In this document: positions 25,037-38,300 of the stretch, piece by piece
Numbering within the stretch: the first letter of the stretch is position 1
Layout: each line of letters begins with the position of its first letter
Translations under genes and position numbers: made by a program
The notes under the pieces: generated by a model
Databases searched by the model: none
Seen by the model: the letters and a program-made list of their open reading frames with translations, nothing else
Told to the model about the DNA's origin: nothing
Source of the DNA: Ptiloglossa arizonensis
Lineage: Eukaryota; Arthropoda; Insecta; Hymenoptera; Colletidae
DNA length: 64,000 nt
Direction of reading: 5' to 3'
Assembly (NCBI RefSeq): GCF_051014685.1
Contig: NW_027478885.1
Location: 1-64,000 of the forward strand

Positions 25037-25211
25037 CGAGTTTCTACTTTCAGATGCATCAGAAATTTTGCGGATTGGACAATCCGTTCGCTAGATGTGG
25101 CAGTTTGTATGTGAGAAACGCTTGAGAAACTCAAAAGTTTCGCCGTTCTGATGCTCGAAACGAATAACTAGAACGGCCTAGGGGAAAAGTACGCATACCG
25201 TTGTAATCGGG
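25037..25211 (+). repeat. Deeply diverged monomer lineage (GATGCATC type)
   Basis: This copy has about nine substitutions from consensus within its first 110 bases: GATGCATCAG, GGACAATCC, CGCTAGATGTGG, TTTGTATGTGAG, AAAAGTTTCGCCG. The same monomer recurs at 30641, 34669, 37471, 49722, 54625 and 63027, always followed by a GGTTAATCC monomer. An earlier form without CGCTAG and AAAAGTTTCGCCG occurs at 1931 and 2807. It is inherited as a fixed member of the 23-mer HOR. Confidence 0.88.
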
Positions 25212-26436
25212 CGAGTTTCTACTTTCAGATGCAACAGAAATTTTGCGGATTGGTTAATCCGTTCGCGAGATATGGCAGTTTGGAGGTAAGAAACGCTTGA
25301 GAAACTCAAAATTTTCGCAGTTCTGATGCTCGACATGCATAACTAGAACGGCCTAGGGGAAAAGTACGCATACCGTTGTAATCGGGCGAGTTTCTACATT
25401 CAGATGCAACAGAAATTTTGCGGATTGGTCAATCCGTTCGCGAGATATGGCAGTTTGGAGGTAAGAAACGCTTGAGAAACTCAAAATTTTCGCAGTTCTG
25501 ATGCTCGAAACGAACAACTAGAACGGCCTAGGGGAAAAGTACGCATACCGTTGTAATCGGGCGAGTTTCTACCTTCAGATGCAACAGAAATTTTGCGGAT
25601 TGGTCAAACCGTTCGCGAGATATGGCAGTTTGGATGTAAGAAACGCTTGAGAAACTCAAAATTTTCGCAGTTCTGATGCTCGAAACGAATAACTAGAACG
25701 GCCTGGGGGAAAAGTACGCATACAGTTGTAATCGGGCGAGTTTCTACTTTCAGATGCAACAGAAATTTTGCGGATTGGTCAATTCGTTCGCGAGATATGG
25801 CAGTTTGGAGGTAAGAAACGCTTGAGAAACTCAAAATTTTCGCAGTTCTGATGCTCGACAAGCATAACTAGAACGGCCTAGGGGAAAAGTACGCATACCG
25901 TTGTAATCCGGCGAGTTTCTACTTTCAGATGCAACAGTAATTTTGCGGATTGGTCAATCCGTTCGCGAGATATGGCAGTTTGGAGGTAAGAAACGCTTGA
26001 GAAACTCAAAATTTTCGCAGTTCTGATGCTCGAAACGAATAACTAGAACGGCCTAGGGGAAAAGTACGCACACCGTTGTAATCGGGCGAGTTTCTACTTT
26101 CAGATGCAACAGAAATTTTGCGGATTGGTCAATCCGTTCGCGAGATATGGCTGTTTGGAGGTAGGAAACGCTTGAGAAACTGAAAATTTTCGCAGTTCTG
26201 ATGCTCGAAACGAATAACTAGAACGGCCTAGGGGAAAAGTACGCATACAGTTGTAATCGGGCGAGTTTCTACTTTCAGATGCAACAGAAATTTTGGGGAT
26301 TGGTCAATTCGTTCGCGAGATATGGCAGTTTGGAGGTAAGAAACGCTTGAGAAACTCAAAATATTCACAGTTCTGATGCTCGACAAGCATAACTAGAACG
26401 GCCTAGGGGAAAAGTACGCATACAGTTGTAATGGGG

Positions 26437-28012
26437 CGAGTTTCTACTTTCAGATGCAACAGAAATTTTGCGGATTGGTCAATCCGTTCGCGAGATATGG
26501 CAGTTTGGAGGTAAGAAACGCTTGAGAAACTCAAAATTTTCGCAGTTCTGATGCTCGACAAACATAACTAGAACGGCCTAGGGGAAAAGTACGCATACCG
26601 TTGTAATCGGGCGAGTTTCTACTTTCAGATGCAACAGAAATTTTGCGGATTGGTCAATCCGTTCGCGAGATATGGCAGTTTGGAGGTAAGAAACGCTTGA
26701 GAAACTCAAAATTTTCGCAGTTCTGATGCTCGACAAGCATAACTAGAACGGTCTAGGGGAAAAGTACGCATGCCGTTGTAATCGGGCGAGTTTCTACTTT
26801 CAGATGCAACAGAAATTTTGCGCATTGGTCAAGTCCGTTCGCGAGATATGGCAGTTTGTAGGTAAGAAACGCTTGAGAAACTCAAAATTTTCGCAGTTCT
26901 GATGCTCGAAACGAATAACCAGAACGGCCTAGGGGAAAAGTACACATACCGTTGTAATCGGGCGAGTTTCTACTTTCAGATGCAACAGAAATTTTGCGGA
27001 TTGGTCAATCCGTTCGCGAGATATGGCAGTTTGGAAGTAAGAAACGCTTGAGAAACTCAAAATTTTCGCAGTTCTGATGCTCGAAACGAACAACTAGAAC
27101 GGGCTAGGGGAAAAGTACGCATACCGTTGTAATCGGGCGAGTTTCTACTTTCAGATGCAACAGAAATTTTGCGGATTGGTCAATCTGTTCGCGAGATATG
27201 GCAGTTTGGAGGTAAGAAACGCTTGAGAAACTCAAAATTTTCGCAGTTCTGATGCTCGACAAGCATAACTAGAACGGTCTAGGGGAAAAGTACGCATACC
27301 GTTGCAATCGGGCGAGTTTCTACTTTCAGATGCAACAGGAATTTTGCGGATTGGTCCATCCGTTCGCGAGATATGGCAGTTTGGAGGTAAGAAACGCTTG
27401 AGAAACTCAAAATTTTCGCAGTTCTGATGCTCGACAAGCATAACTAGAACGGCCTCGGGGAAAAGTACGCATACCGTTGTAATCGGGCGAGTTTCTACTT
27501 TCAGATGCAACAGAAATTTTGCGGATTGGTCAATCCGTTCGCGAGATATTGCAGTTTGGAGGTAAGAAACGCTTGAGAAACTCAAAATTTTCACAGTTCT
27601 GATGCTCGACAAGCATAACTAGAACGGCCTAGGGGAAAAGTACGCATACATTTGTAATCGGGCGAGTTTCTACTTTCAGATGCAACAGAAATTTTGCGGA
27701 TTGGTCAATCCGTTCGCGAGATATGGCTGTTTGGAGGTAGGAAACGCTTGAGAAACTGAAAATTTTCGCAGTTCTGATGCTCGAAACGAATAACTAGAAC
27801 GGCCTAGGGGAAAAGTACGCATACAGTTGTAATCGGGCGAGTTTCTACTTTCAGATGCAACAGAAATTTTGGGGATTGGTCAATTCGTTCGCGAGATATG
27901 GCAGTTTGGAGGTAAGAAACGCTTGAGAAACTCAAAATATTCACAGTTCTGATGCTCGACAAGCATAACTAGAACGGCCTAGGGGAAAAGTACGCATACA
28001 GTTGTAATGGGG
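26437..28012. repeat. 23-monomer HOR, unit 2, shortened to 9 monomers (1576 bp)
   Basis: This unit follows unit 1 for seven monomers, through the GATATTGCAG/ACATTTG copy at 27488. It then jumps directly to the last two monomers of the series, GGCTGTTT (27663) and TTTTGGGGATT (27838). Fourteen monomers are missing relative to units 1 and 3. A single unequal exchange between the monomer after ACATTTG and the GGCTGTTT monomer accounts for it. Confidence 0.89.
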
Positions 28013-31000
28013 CGAGTTTCTACTTTCAGATGCAACAGAAATTTTGCGGATTGGTCAATCCGTTCGCGAGATATGGCAGTTTGGAGGTAAGAAACGCTTG
28101 AGAAACTCAAAATTTTCGCAGTTCTGATGCTCGACAAACATAACTAGAACGGCCTAGGGGAAAAGTACGCATACCGTTGTAATCGGGCGAGTTTCTACTT
28201 TCAGATGCAACAGAAATTTTGCGGATTGGTCAATCCGTTCGCGAGATATGGCAGTTTGGAGGTAAGAAACGCTTGAGAAACTCAAAATTTTCGCAGTTCT
28301 GATGCTCGACAAGCATAACTAGAACGGTCTAGGGGAAAAGTACGCATGCCGTTGTAATCGGGCGAGTTTCTACTTTCAGATGCAACAGAAATTTTGCGCA
28401 TTGGTCAAGTCCGTTCGCGAGATATGGCAGTTTGTAGGTAAGAAACGCTTGAGAAACTCAAAATTTTCGCAGTTCTGATGCTCGAAACGAATAACCAGAA
28501 CGGCCTAGGGGAAAAGTACACATACCGTTGTAATCGGGCGAGTTTCTACTTTCAGATGCAACAGAAATTTTGCGGATTGGTCAATCCGTTCGCGAGATAT
28601 GGCAGTTTGGAAGTAAGAAACGCTTGAGAAACTCAAAATTTTCGCAGTTCTGATGCTCGAAACGAACAACTAGAACGGGCTAGGGGAAAAGTACGCATAC
28701 CGTTGTAATCGGGCGAGTTTCTACTTTCAGATGCAACAGAAATTTTGCGGATTGGTCAATCTGTTCGCGAGATATGGCAGTTTGGAGGTAAGAAACGCTT
28801 GAGAAACTCAAAATTTTCGCAGTTCTGATGCTCGACAAGCATAACTAGAACGGTCTAGGGGAAAAGTACGCATACCGTTGCAATCGGGCGAGTTTCTACT
28901 TTCAGATGCAACAGGAATTTTGCGGATTGGTCCATCCGTTCGCGAGATATGGCAGTTTGGAGGTAAGAAACGCTTGAGAAACTCAAAATTTTCGCAGTTC
29001 TGATGCTCGACAAGCATAACTAGAACGGCCTCGGGGAAAAGTACGCATACCGTTGTAATCGGGCGAGTTTCTACTTTCAGATGCAACAGAAATTTTGCGG
29101 ATTGGTCAATCCGTTCGCGAGATATTGCAGTTTGGAGGTAAGAAACGCTTGAGAAACTCAAAATTTTCACAGTTCTGATGCTCGACAAGCATAACTAGAA
29201 CGGCCTAGGGGAAAAGTACGCATACATTTGTAATCGGGCGAGTTTCTACTTTCAGATGCAACAGAAATTTTGCGGATTGGTCAATCCGTTCGCGAGATAT
29301 GGCAGTTTGGAGGTAAGAAACGCTTGAGAAACTCAAAATTTTCGCAGTTCTGATGCTCGACAAGCATAACTAGAACGGCCTAGGGGAAAAGAACGCATAC
29401 CGTTGTAATCGGGCGAGTTTCTACTTTCAGATGCAACAGAAATTTTGCGGATTGGTCAATCCGTTCGCGAGATATGGCAGTTTGGAGGTAAGAAACGCTT
29501 GAGAAACTCAAAATTTTCGCAGTTCTGATGCTCGACAAGCATAACTAGAACGGTCTAGGGGAAAAGTACGCATACCGTTGTAATCGGGCGAGTTTCTACT
29601 TTCAGATGCAACAGAAATTTTGCGCATTGGTCAAGTCCGTTCGCGAGATATGGCAGTTTGGAGGTAAGAAACGCTTGAGAAACTCAAAATTTTCGCAGTT
29701 CTGATGCTCGACAAGCATAACTAGAACGGCCTCGGGGAAAAGTACGCAGACCGTTGTAATCGGGCGAGTTTCTACTTTCAGATGCAACAGAAATTTTGCG
29801 GATTGGTCAATCCGTTCGCGAGATATTGCAGTTTGGAGGTAAGAAACGCTTGAGAAACTCAAAATTTTCACAGTTCTGATGCTCGACAAGCATAACTAGA
29901 ACGGCCTAGGAGAAAAGTACGCATACATTTGTAATCGGGCGAGTTTCTACTTTCAGATGCAACAGAAATTTTGCGGATTGGTCAATCCGTTCGCGAGATA
30001 TGGCAGTTTGGAGGTAAGAAACGCTTGAGAAACTCAAAATTTTCGCAGTTCTGATGCTCGACAAGCATAACTAGAACGGCCTAGGGGAAAAGAACGCATA
30101 CCGTTGTAATCGGGCGAGTTTCTACTTTCAGATGCAACAGAAATTTTGCGGATTGGTCAATCCGTTCGCGAGATATGGCAGTTTGGAGGTAAGAAACGCT
30201 TGAGAAACTCAAAATTTTCGCAGTTCTGATGCTCGACTAGCATAACTAGAACGGTCTAGGGGAAAAGTACGCATACCGTTGTAATCGGGCGAGTTTCTAC
30301 TTCCAGATGCAACAGAAATTTTGCGCATTGGTCAAGTCCGTTCGCGAGATATGGCAGTTTGTAGGTAAGAAACGCTTGAGAAACTCAAAATTTTCGCAGT
30401 TCTGATGCTCGAAACGAATAACCAGAACGGCCTAGGGGAAAAGTACACATACCGTTGTAATCGGGCGAGTTTCTACTTTCAGATGCAACAGAAATTTTGC
30501 GGATTGGTCAATCCGTTCGCGAGATATGGCAGTTTGGAAGTAAGAAACGCTTGAGAAACTCAAAATTTTCGCAGTTCTGATGCTCGACAAGCATAACTAG
30601 AACGGTCTAGGGGAAAAGTACGCATACCGTTGTAATCGGACGAGTTTCTACTTTCAGATGCATCAGAAATTTTGCGGATTGGACAATCCGTTCGCTAGAT
30701 GTGGCAGTTTGTATGTGAGAAACGCTTGAGAAACTCAAAAGTTTCGCCGTTCTGATGCTCGAAACGAATAACTAGAACGGCCTAGGGGAAAAGTACGCAT
30801 ACCGTTGTAATCGGGCGAGTTTCTACTTTCAGATGCAACAGAAATTTTGCGGATTGGTTAATCCGTTCGCGAGATATGGCAGTTTGGAGGTAAGAAACGC
30901 TTGAGAAACTCAAAATTTTCGCAGTTCTGATGCTCGACATGCATAACTAGAACGGCCTAGGGGAAAAGTACGCATACCGTTGTAATCGGGCGAGTTTCTA

Positions 31001-32040
31001 CATTCAGATGCAACAGAAATTTTGCGGATTGGTCAATCCGTTCGCGAGATATGGCAGTTTGGAGGTAAGAAACGCTTGAGAAACTCAAAATTTTCGCAGT
31101 TCTGATGCTCGAAACGAACAACTAGAACGGCCTAGGGGAAAAGTACGCATACCGTTGTAATCGGGCGAGTTTCTACCTTCAGATGCAACAGAAATTTTGC
31201 GGATTGGTCAAACCGTTCGCGAGATATGGCAGTTTGGATGTAAGAAACGCTTGAGAAACTCAAAATTTTCGCAGTTCTGATGCTCGAAACGAATAACTAG
31301 AACGGCCTGGGGGAAAAGTACGCATACAGTTGTAATCGGGCGAGTTTCTACTTTCAGATGCAACAGAAATTTTGCGGATTGGTCAATTCGTTCGCGAGAT
31401 ATGGCAGTTTGGAGGTAAGAAACGCTTGAGAAACTCAAAATTTTCGCAGTTCTGATGCTCGACAAGCATAACTAGAACGGCCTAGGGGAAAAGTACGCAT
31501 ACCGTTGTAATCCGGCGAGTTTCTACTTTCAGATGCAACAGTAATTTTGCGGATTGGTCAATCCGTTCGCGAGATATGGCAGTTTGGAGGTAAGAAACGC
31601 TTGAGAAACTCAAAATTTTCGCAGTTCTGATGCTCGAAACGAATAACTAGAACGGCCTAGGGGAAAAGTACGCACACCGTTGTAATCGGGCGAGTTTCTA
31701 CTTTCAGATGCAACAGAAATTTTGCGGATTGGTCAATCCGTTCGCGAGATATGGCTGTTTGGAGGTAGGAAACGCTTGAGAAACTGAAAATTTTCGCAGT
31801 TCTGATGCTCGAAACGAATAACTAGAACGGCCTAGGGGAAAAGTACGCATACAGTTGTAATCGGGCGAGTTTCTACTTTCAGATGCAACAGAAATTTTGG
31901 GGATTGGTCAATTCGTTCGCGAGATATGGCAGTTTGGAGGTAAGAAACGCTTGAGAAACTCAAAATATTCACAGTTCTGATGCTCGACAAGCATAACTAG
32001 AACGGCCTAGGGGAAAAGTACGCATACAGTTGTAATGGGG
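28013..32040. repeat. 23-monomer HOR, unit 3 (4028 bp)
   Basis: This full-length unit aligns with unit 1 at an offset of 5604 bp (4028 + 1576) and with the same three 176-bp monomers. Rare markers such as CCTAGGAGAAAAG (about 24304 and 29908), CCTGGGGG and the GATGCATC monomer (30641) are conserved. I saw only two or three single-base differences from unit 1 while reading, which indicates very recent duplication. An alignment is needed for an exact identity. Confidence 0.89.
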
Positions 32041-35000
32041 CGAGTTTCTACTTTCAGATGCAACAGAAATTTTGCGGATTGGTCAATCCGTTCGCGAGAT
32101 ATGGCAGTTTGGAGGTAAGAAACGCTTGAGAAACTCAAAATTTTCGCAGTTCTGATGCTCGACAAACATAACTAGAACGGCCTAGGGGAAAAGTACGCAT
32201 ACCGTTGTAATCGGGCGAGTTTCTACTTTCAGATGCAACAGAAATTTTGCGGATTGGTCAATCCGTTCGCGAGATATGGCAGTTTGGAGGTAAGAAACGC
32301 TTGAGAAACTCAAAATTTTCGCAGTTCTGATGCTCGACAAGCATAACTAGAACGGTCTAGGGGAAAAGTACGCATGCCGTTGTAATCGGGCGAGTTTCTA
32401 CTTTCAGATGCAACAGAAATTTTGCGCATTGGTCAAGTCCGTTCGCGAGATATGGCAGTTTGTAGGTAAGAAACGCTTGAGAAACTCAAAATTTTCGCAG
32501 TTCTGATGCTCGAAACGAATAACCAGAACGGCCTAGGGGAAAAGTACACATACCGTTGTAATCGGGCGAGTTTCTACTTTCAGATGCAACAGAAATTTTG
32601 CGGATTGGTCAATCCGTTCGCGAGATATGGCAGTTTGGAAGTAAGAAACGCTTGAGAAACTCAAAATTTTCGCAGTTCTGATGCTCGAAACGAACAACTA
32701 GAACGGGCTAGGGGAAAAGTACGCATACCGTTGTAATCGGGCGAGTTTCTACTTTCAGATGCAACAGAAATTTTGCGGATTGGTCAATCTGTTCGCGAGA
32801 TATGGCAGTTTGGAGGTAAGAAACGCTTGAGAAACTCAAAATTTTCGCAGTTCTGATGCTCGACAAGCATAACTAGAACGGTCTAGGGGAAAAGTACGCA
32901 TACCGTTGCAATCGGGCGAGTTTCTACTTTCAGATGCAACAGGAATTTTGCGGATTGGTCCATCCGTTCGCGAGATATGGCAGTTTGGAGGTAAGAAACG
33001 CTTGAGAAACTCAAAATTTTCGCAGTTCTGATGCTCGACAAGCATAACTAGAACGGCCTCGGGGAAAAGTACGCATACCGTTGTAATCGGGCGAGTTTCT
33101 ACTTTCAGATGCAACAGAAATTTTGCGGATTGGTCAATCCGTTCGCGAGATATTGCAGTTTGGAGGTAAGAAACGCTTGAGAAACTCAAAATTTTCACAG
33201 TTCTGATGCTCGACAAGCATAACTAGAACGGCCTAGGGGAAAAGTACGCATACATTTGTAATCGGGCGAGTTTCTACTTTCAGATGCAACAGAAATTTTG
33301 CGGATTGGTCAATCCGTTCGCGAGATATGGCAGTTTGGAGGTAAGAAACGCTTGAGAAACTCAAAATTTTCGCAGTTCTGATGCTCGACAAGCATAACTA
33401 GAACGGCCTAGGGGAAAAGAACGCATACCGTTGTAATCGGGCGAGTTTCTACTTTCAGATGCAACAGAAATTTTGCGGATTGGTCAATCCGTTCGCGAGA
33501 TATGGCAGTTTGGAGGTAAGAAACGCTTGAGAAACTCAAAATTTTCGCAGTTCTGATGCTCGACAAGCATAACTAGAACGGTCTAGGGGAAAAGTACGCA
33601 TACCGTTGTAATCGGGCGAGTTTCTACTTTCAGATGCAACAGAAATTTTGCGCATTGGTCAAGTCCGTTCGCGAGATATGGCAGTTTGGAGGTAAGAAAC
33701 GCTTGAGAAACTCAAAATTTTCGCAGTTCTGATGCTCGACAAGCATAACTAGAACGGCCTCGGGGAAAAGTACGCAGACCGTTGTAATCGGGCGAGTTTC
33801 TACTTTCAGATGCAACAGAAATTTTGCGGATTGGTCAATCCGTTCGCGAGATATTGCAGTTTGGAGGTAAGAAACGCTTGAGAAACTCAAAATTTTCACA
33901 GTTCTGATGCTCGACAAGCATAACTAGAACGGCCTAGGGGAAAAGTACGCATACATTTGTAATCGGGCGAGTTTCTACTTTCAGATGCAACAGAAATTTT
34001 GCGGATTGGTCAATCCGTTCGCGAGATATGGCAGTTTGGAGGTAAGAAACGCTTGAGAAACTCAAAATTTTCGCAGTTCTGATGCTCGACAAGCATAACT
34101 AGAACGGCCTAGGGGAAAAGAACGCATACCGTTGTAATCGGGCGAGTTTCTACTTTCAGATGCAACAGAAATTTTGCGGATTGGTCAATCCGTTCGCGAG
34201 ATATGGCAGTTTGGAGGTAAGAAACGCTTGAGAAACTCAAAATTTTCGCAGTTCTGATGCTCGACTAGCATAACTAGAACGGTCTAGGGGAAAAGTACGC
34301 ATACCGTTGTAATCGGGCGAGTTTCTACTTCCAGATGCAACAGAAATTTTGCGCATTGGTCAAGTCCGTTCGCGAGATATGGCAGTTTGTAGGTAAGAAA
34401 CGCTTGAGAAACTCAAAATTTTCGCAGTTCTGATGCTCGAAACGAATAACCAGAACGGCCTAGGGGAAAAGTACACATACCGTTGTAATCGGGCGAGTTT
34501 CTACTTTCAGATGCAACAGAAATTTTGCGGATTGGTCAATCCGTTCGCGAGATATGGCAGTTTGGAAGTAAGAAACGCTTGAGAAACTCAAAATTTTCGC
34601 AGTTCTGATGCTCGACAAGCATAACTAGAACGGTCTAGGGGAAAAGTACGCATACCGTTGTAATCGGACGAGTTTCTACTTTCAGATGCATCAGAAATTT
34701 TGCGGATTGGACAATCCGTTCGCTAGATGTGGCAGTTTGTATGTGAGAAACGCTTGAGAAACTCAAAAGTTTCGCCGTTCTGATGCTCGAAACGAATAAC
34801 TAGAACGGCCTAGGGGAAAAGTACGCATACCGTTGTAATCGGGCGAGTTTCTACTTTCAGATGCAACAGAAATTTTGCGGATTGGTTAATCCGTTCGCGA
34901 GATATGGCAGTTTGGAGGTAAGAAACGCTTGAGAAACTCAAAATTTTCGCAGTTCTGATGCTCGACATGCATAACTAGAACGGCCTAGGGGAAAAGTACG

Positions 35001-35368
35001 CATACCGTTGTAATCGGGCGAGTTTCTACATTCAGATGCAACAGAAATTTTGCGGATTGGTCAATCCGTTCGCGAGATATGGCAGTTTGGAGGTAAGAAA
35101 CGCTTGAGAAACTCAAAATTTTCGCAGTTCTGATGCTCGAAACGAACAACTAGAACGGCCTAGGGGAAAAGTACGCATACCGTTGTAATCGGGCGAGTTT
35201 CTACCTTCAGATGCAACAGAAATTTTGCGGATTGGTCAAACCGTTCGCGAGATATGGCAGTTTGGATGTAAGAAACGCTTGAGAAACTCAAAATTTTCGC
35301 AGTTCTGATGCTCGACAAGCATAACTAGAACGGCCTAGGGGAAAAGTACGCATACCGTTGTAATCGGG
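32041..35368. repeat. 23-monomer HOR, unit 4, left 19 monomers
   Basis: This unit repeats unit 3 at an offset of 4028 bp up to the CCTTCAG/CAAACCG monomer at 35194. That monomer then ends with GACAAGCAT and CCTAGG instead of GAAACGAAT and CCTGGGG. The last four classes of the 23-mer (AATTCG, CAGTAA, GGCTGTTT, TTTTGGGGATT) are absent, replaced by ACATTCAG, CTCTAAATTTT, CCCAG and AAACTTT monomers. In this unit CCTAGGGG (about 33936) replaces the CCTAGGAG of units 1 and 3. Confidence 0.86.
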
Positions 35369-38300
35369 CGAGTTTCTACATTCAGATGCAACAGAAATTT
35401 TGCGGATTGGTCAATCCGTTCGCGAGATATGGCAGTTTGGAGGTAAGAAACGCTTGAGAAACTCAAAATTTTCGCAGTTCTGATGCTCGAAACGAACAAC
35501 TAGAACGGGCTAGGGGAAAAGTACGCATACCGTTGTAATCGGGCGAGTTTCTACCTTCAGATGCAACAGAAATTTTGCGGATTGGTCAAACCGTTCGCGA
35601 GATATGGCAGTTTGGATGTAAGAAACGCTTGAGAAACTCTAAATTTTCGCAGTTCTGATGCTCGAAACGAATAACTAGAACGGCCTAGGGGAAAAGTACG
35701 CATACCGTTGTAATCGGGCGAGTTTCTACTTTCAGATGCAACAGAAATTTTGCGGATTGGTCAATCCGTTCGCGAGATATGGCAGTTTGGAGGTAAGAAA
35801 CGCTTGAGAAACTCAAAATTTTCCCAGTTCTGATGCTCGACATGCATAACTAGAACGGCCTAGGGGAATAGTACGCATACCGTTGTAATCGGGCGAGTTT
35901 CTACTTTCAGATGCAACAGAAACTTTGCGGATTGGTCAATCCGTTCGCGAGATATGGCAGTTTGGAAGTAAGAAACGCTTGAGAAACTCAAAATTTTCGC
36001 AGTTCTGATGCTCGAAACGAATAACTAGAACGGCCTAGGGGAAAAGTACGCATACAGTTGTAATGGGGCGAGTTTCTACTTTCAGATGCAACAGAAATTT
36101 TGCGGATTGGTCAATCCGTTCGCGAGATATGGCAGTTTGGAGGTAAGAAACGCTTGAGAAACTCAAAATTTTCGCAGTTCTGATGCTCGACAAGCATAAC
36201 TAGAACGGCCTAGGGGAAAAGAACGCATACCGTTGTAATCGGGCGAGTTTCTACTTTCAGATGCAACAGAAATTTTGCGGATTGGTCAATCCGTTCGCGA
36301 GATATGGCAGTTTGGAGGTAAGAAACGCTTGAGAAACTCAAAATTTTCGCAGTTCTGATGCTCGACAAGCATAACTAGAACGGTCTAGGGGAAAAGTACG
36401 CATACCGTTGTAATCGGGCGAGTTTCTACTTTCAGATGCAACAGAAATTTTGCGCATTGGTCAAGTCCGTTCGCGAGATATGGCAGTTTGGAGGTAAGAA
36501 ACGCTTGAGAAACTCAAAATTTTCGCAGTTCTGATGCTCGACAAGCATAACTAGAACGGCCTCGGGGAAAAGTACGCAGACCGTTGTAATCGGGCGAGTT
36601 TCTACTTTCAGATGCAACAGAAATTTTGCGGATTGGTCAATCCGTTCGCGAGATATTGCAGTTTGGAGGTAAGAAACGCTTGAGAAACTCAAAATTTTCA
36701 CAGTTCTGATGCTCGACAAGCATAACTAGAACGGCCTAGGGGAAAAGTACGCATACATTTGTAATCGGGCGAGTTTCTACTTTCAGATGCAACAGAAATT
36801 TTGCGGATTGGTCAATCCGTTCGCGAGATATGGCAGTTTGGAGGTAAGAAACGCTTGAGAAACTCAAAATTTTCGCAGTTCTGATGCTCGACAAGCATAA
36901 CTAGAACGGCCTAGGGGAAAAGAACGCATACCGTTGTAATCGGGCGAGTTTCTACTTTCAGATGCAACAGAAATTTTGCGGATTGGTCAATCCGTTCGCG
37001 AGATATGGCAGTTTGGAGGTAAGAAACGCTTGAGAAACTCAAAATTTTCGCAGTTCTGATGCTCGACTAGCATAACTAGAACGGTCTAGGGGAAAAGTAC
37101 GCATACCGTTGTAATCGGGCGAGTTTCTACTTCCAGATGCAACAGAAATTTTGCGCATTGGTCAAGTCCGTTCGCGAGATATGGCAGTTTGTAGGTAAGA
37201 AACGCTTGAGAAACTCAAAATTTTCGCAGTTCTGATGCTCGAAACGAATAACCAGAACGGCCTAGGGGAAAAGTACACATACCGTTGTAATCGGGCGAGT
37301 TTCTACTTTCAGATGCAACAGAAATTTTGCGGATTGGTCAATCCGTTCGCGAGATATGGCAGTTTGGAAGTAAGAAACGCTTGAGAAACTCAAAATTTTC
37401 GCAGTTCTGATGCTCGACAAGCATAACTAGAACGGTCTAGGGGAAAAGTACGCATACCGTTGTAATCGGACGAGTTTCTACTTTCAGATGCATCAGAAAT
37501 TTTGCGGATTGGACAATCCGTTCGCTAGATGTGGCAGTTTGTATGTGAGAAACGCTTGAGAAACTCAAAAGTTTCGCCGTTCTGATGCTCGAAACGAATA
37601 ACTAGAACGGCCTAGGGGAAAAGTACGCATACCGTTGTAATCGGGCGAGTTTCTACTTTCAGATGCAACAGAAATTTTGCGGATTGGTTAATCCGTTCGC
37701 GAGATATGGCAGTTTGGAGGTAAGAAACGCTTGAGAAACTCAAAATTTTCGCAGTTCTGATGCTCGACATGCATAACTAGAACGGCCTAGGGGAAAAGTA
37801 CGCATACCGTTGTAATCGGGCGAGTTTCTACATTCAGATGCAACAGAAATTTTGCGGATTGGTCAATCCGTTCGCGAGATATGGCAGTTTGGAGGTAAGA
37901 AACGCTTGAGAAACTCAAAATTTTCGCAGTTCTGATGCTCGAAACGAACAACTAGAACGGCCTAGGGGAAAAGTACGCATACCGTTGTAATCGGGCGAGT
38001 TTCTACCTTCAGATGCAACAGAAATTTTGCGGATTGGTCAAACCGTTCGCGAGATATGGCAGTTTGGATGTAAGAAACGCTTGAGAAACTCAAAATTTTC
38101 GCAGTTCTGATGCTCGACAAGCATAACTAGAACGGCCTAGGGGAAAAGTACGCATACCGTTGTAATCGGGCGAGTTTCTACTTTCAGATGCAACAGAAAT
38201 TTTGCGGATTGGTCAATCCGTTCGCGAAATATGGCAGTTTGGAGGTAAGAAACGCTTGAGAAACTCAAAATTTTCGCAGTTCTGATGCTCGACATGCATA

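Larger units (their letters stand above)
22409..26436. repeat. 23-monomer HOR, unit 1 (4028 bp)
   Basis: The unit holds twenty 175-bp monomers and three 176-bp monomers (22759, 23985, 24686). It begins with TGGGGCGAG/GACAAACAT and ends with TTTTGGGGATT/AAATATTCACAG. Ordered internal markers include GGTCTAGG with GCATGCC, TACACAT, GGGCTAGG, TGCAATC, GGTCCATCC with CCTCGG, GATATTGCAG with ACATTTG, AAGAACGC, GCAGACC, GACTAGC, ACTTCCAG, the diverged GATGCATC monomer (25037), GGTTAATCC and the GACATG/ACATTCAG/CCTTCAG trio. Private differences from the later full unit are GGCAATTTGG near 22647 and GGAAGTAAG near 24231. Confidence 0.9.

Noticed and set aside
22409..33266. Assembly artefact as the source of the near-identical 5604-bp and 13-kb copies
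   Set aside because: Copies have private differences (for example GGCAATTTGG near 22647, CCGATCGCG near 61673, the 351-bp deletion at 48671), which argues that they are real. It cannot be excluded without read depth and spanning long reads.
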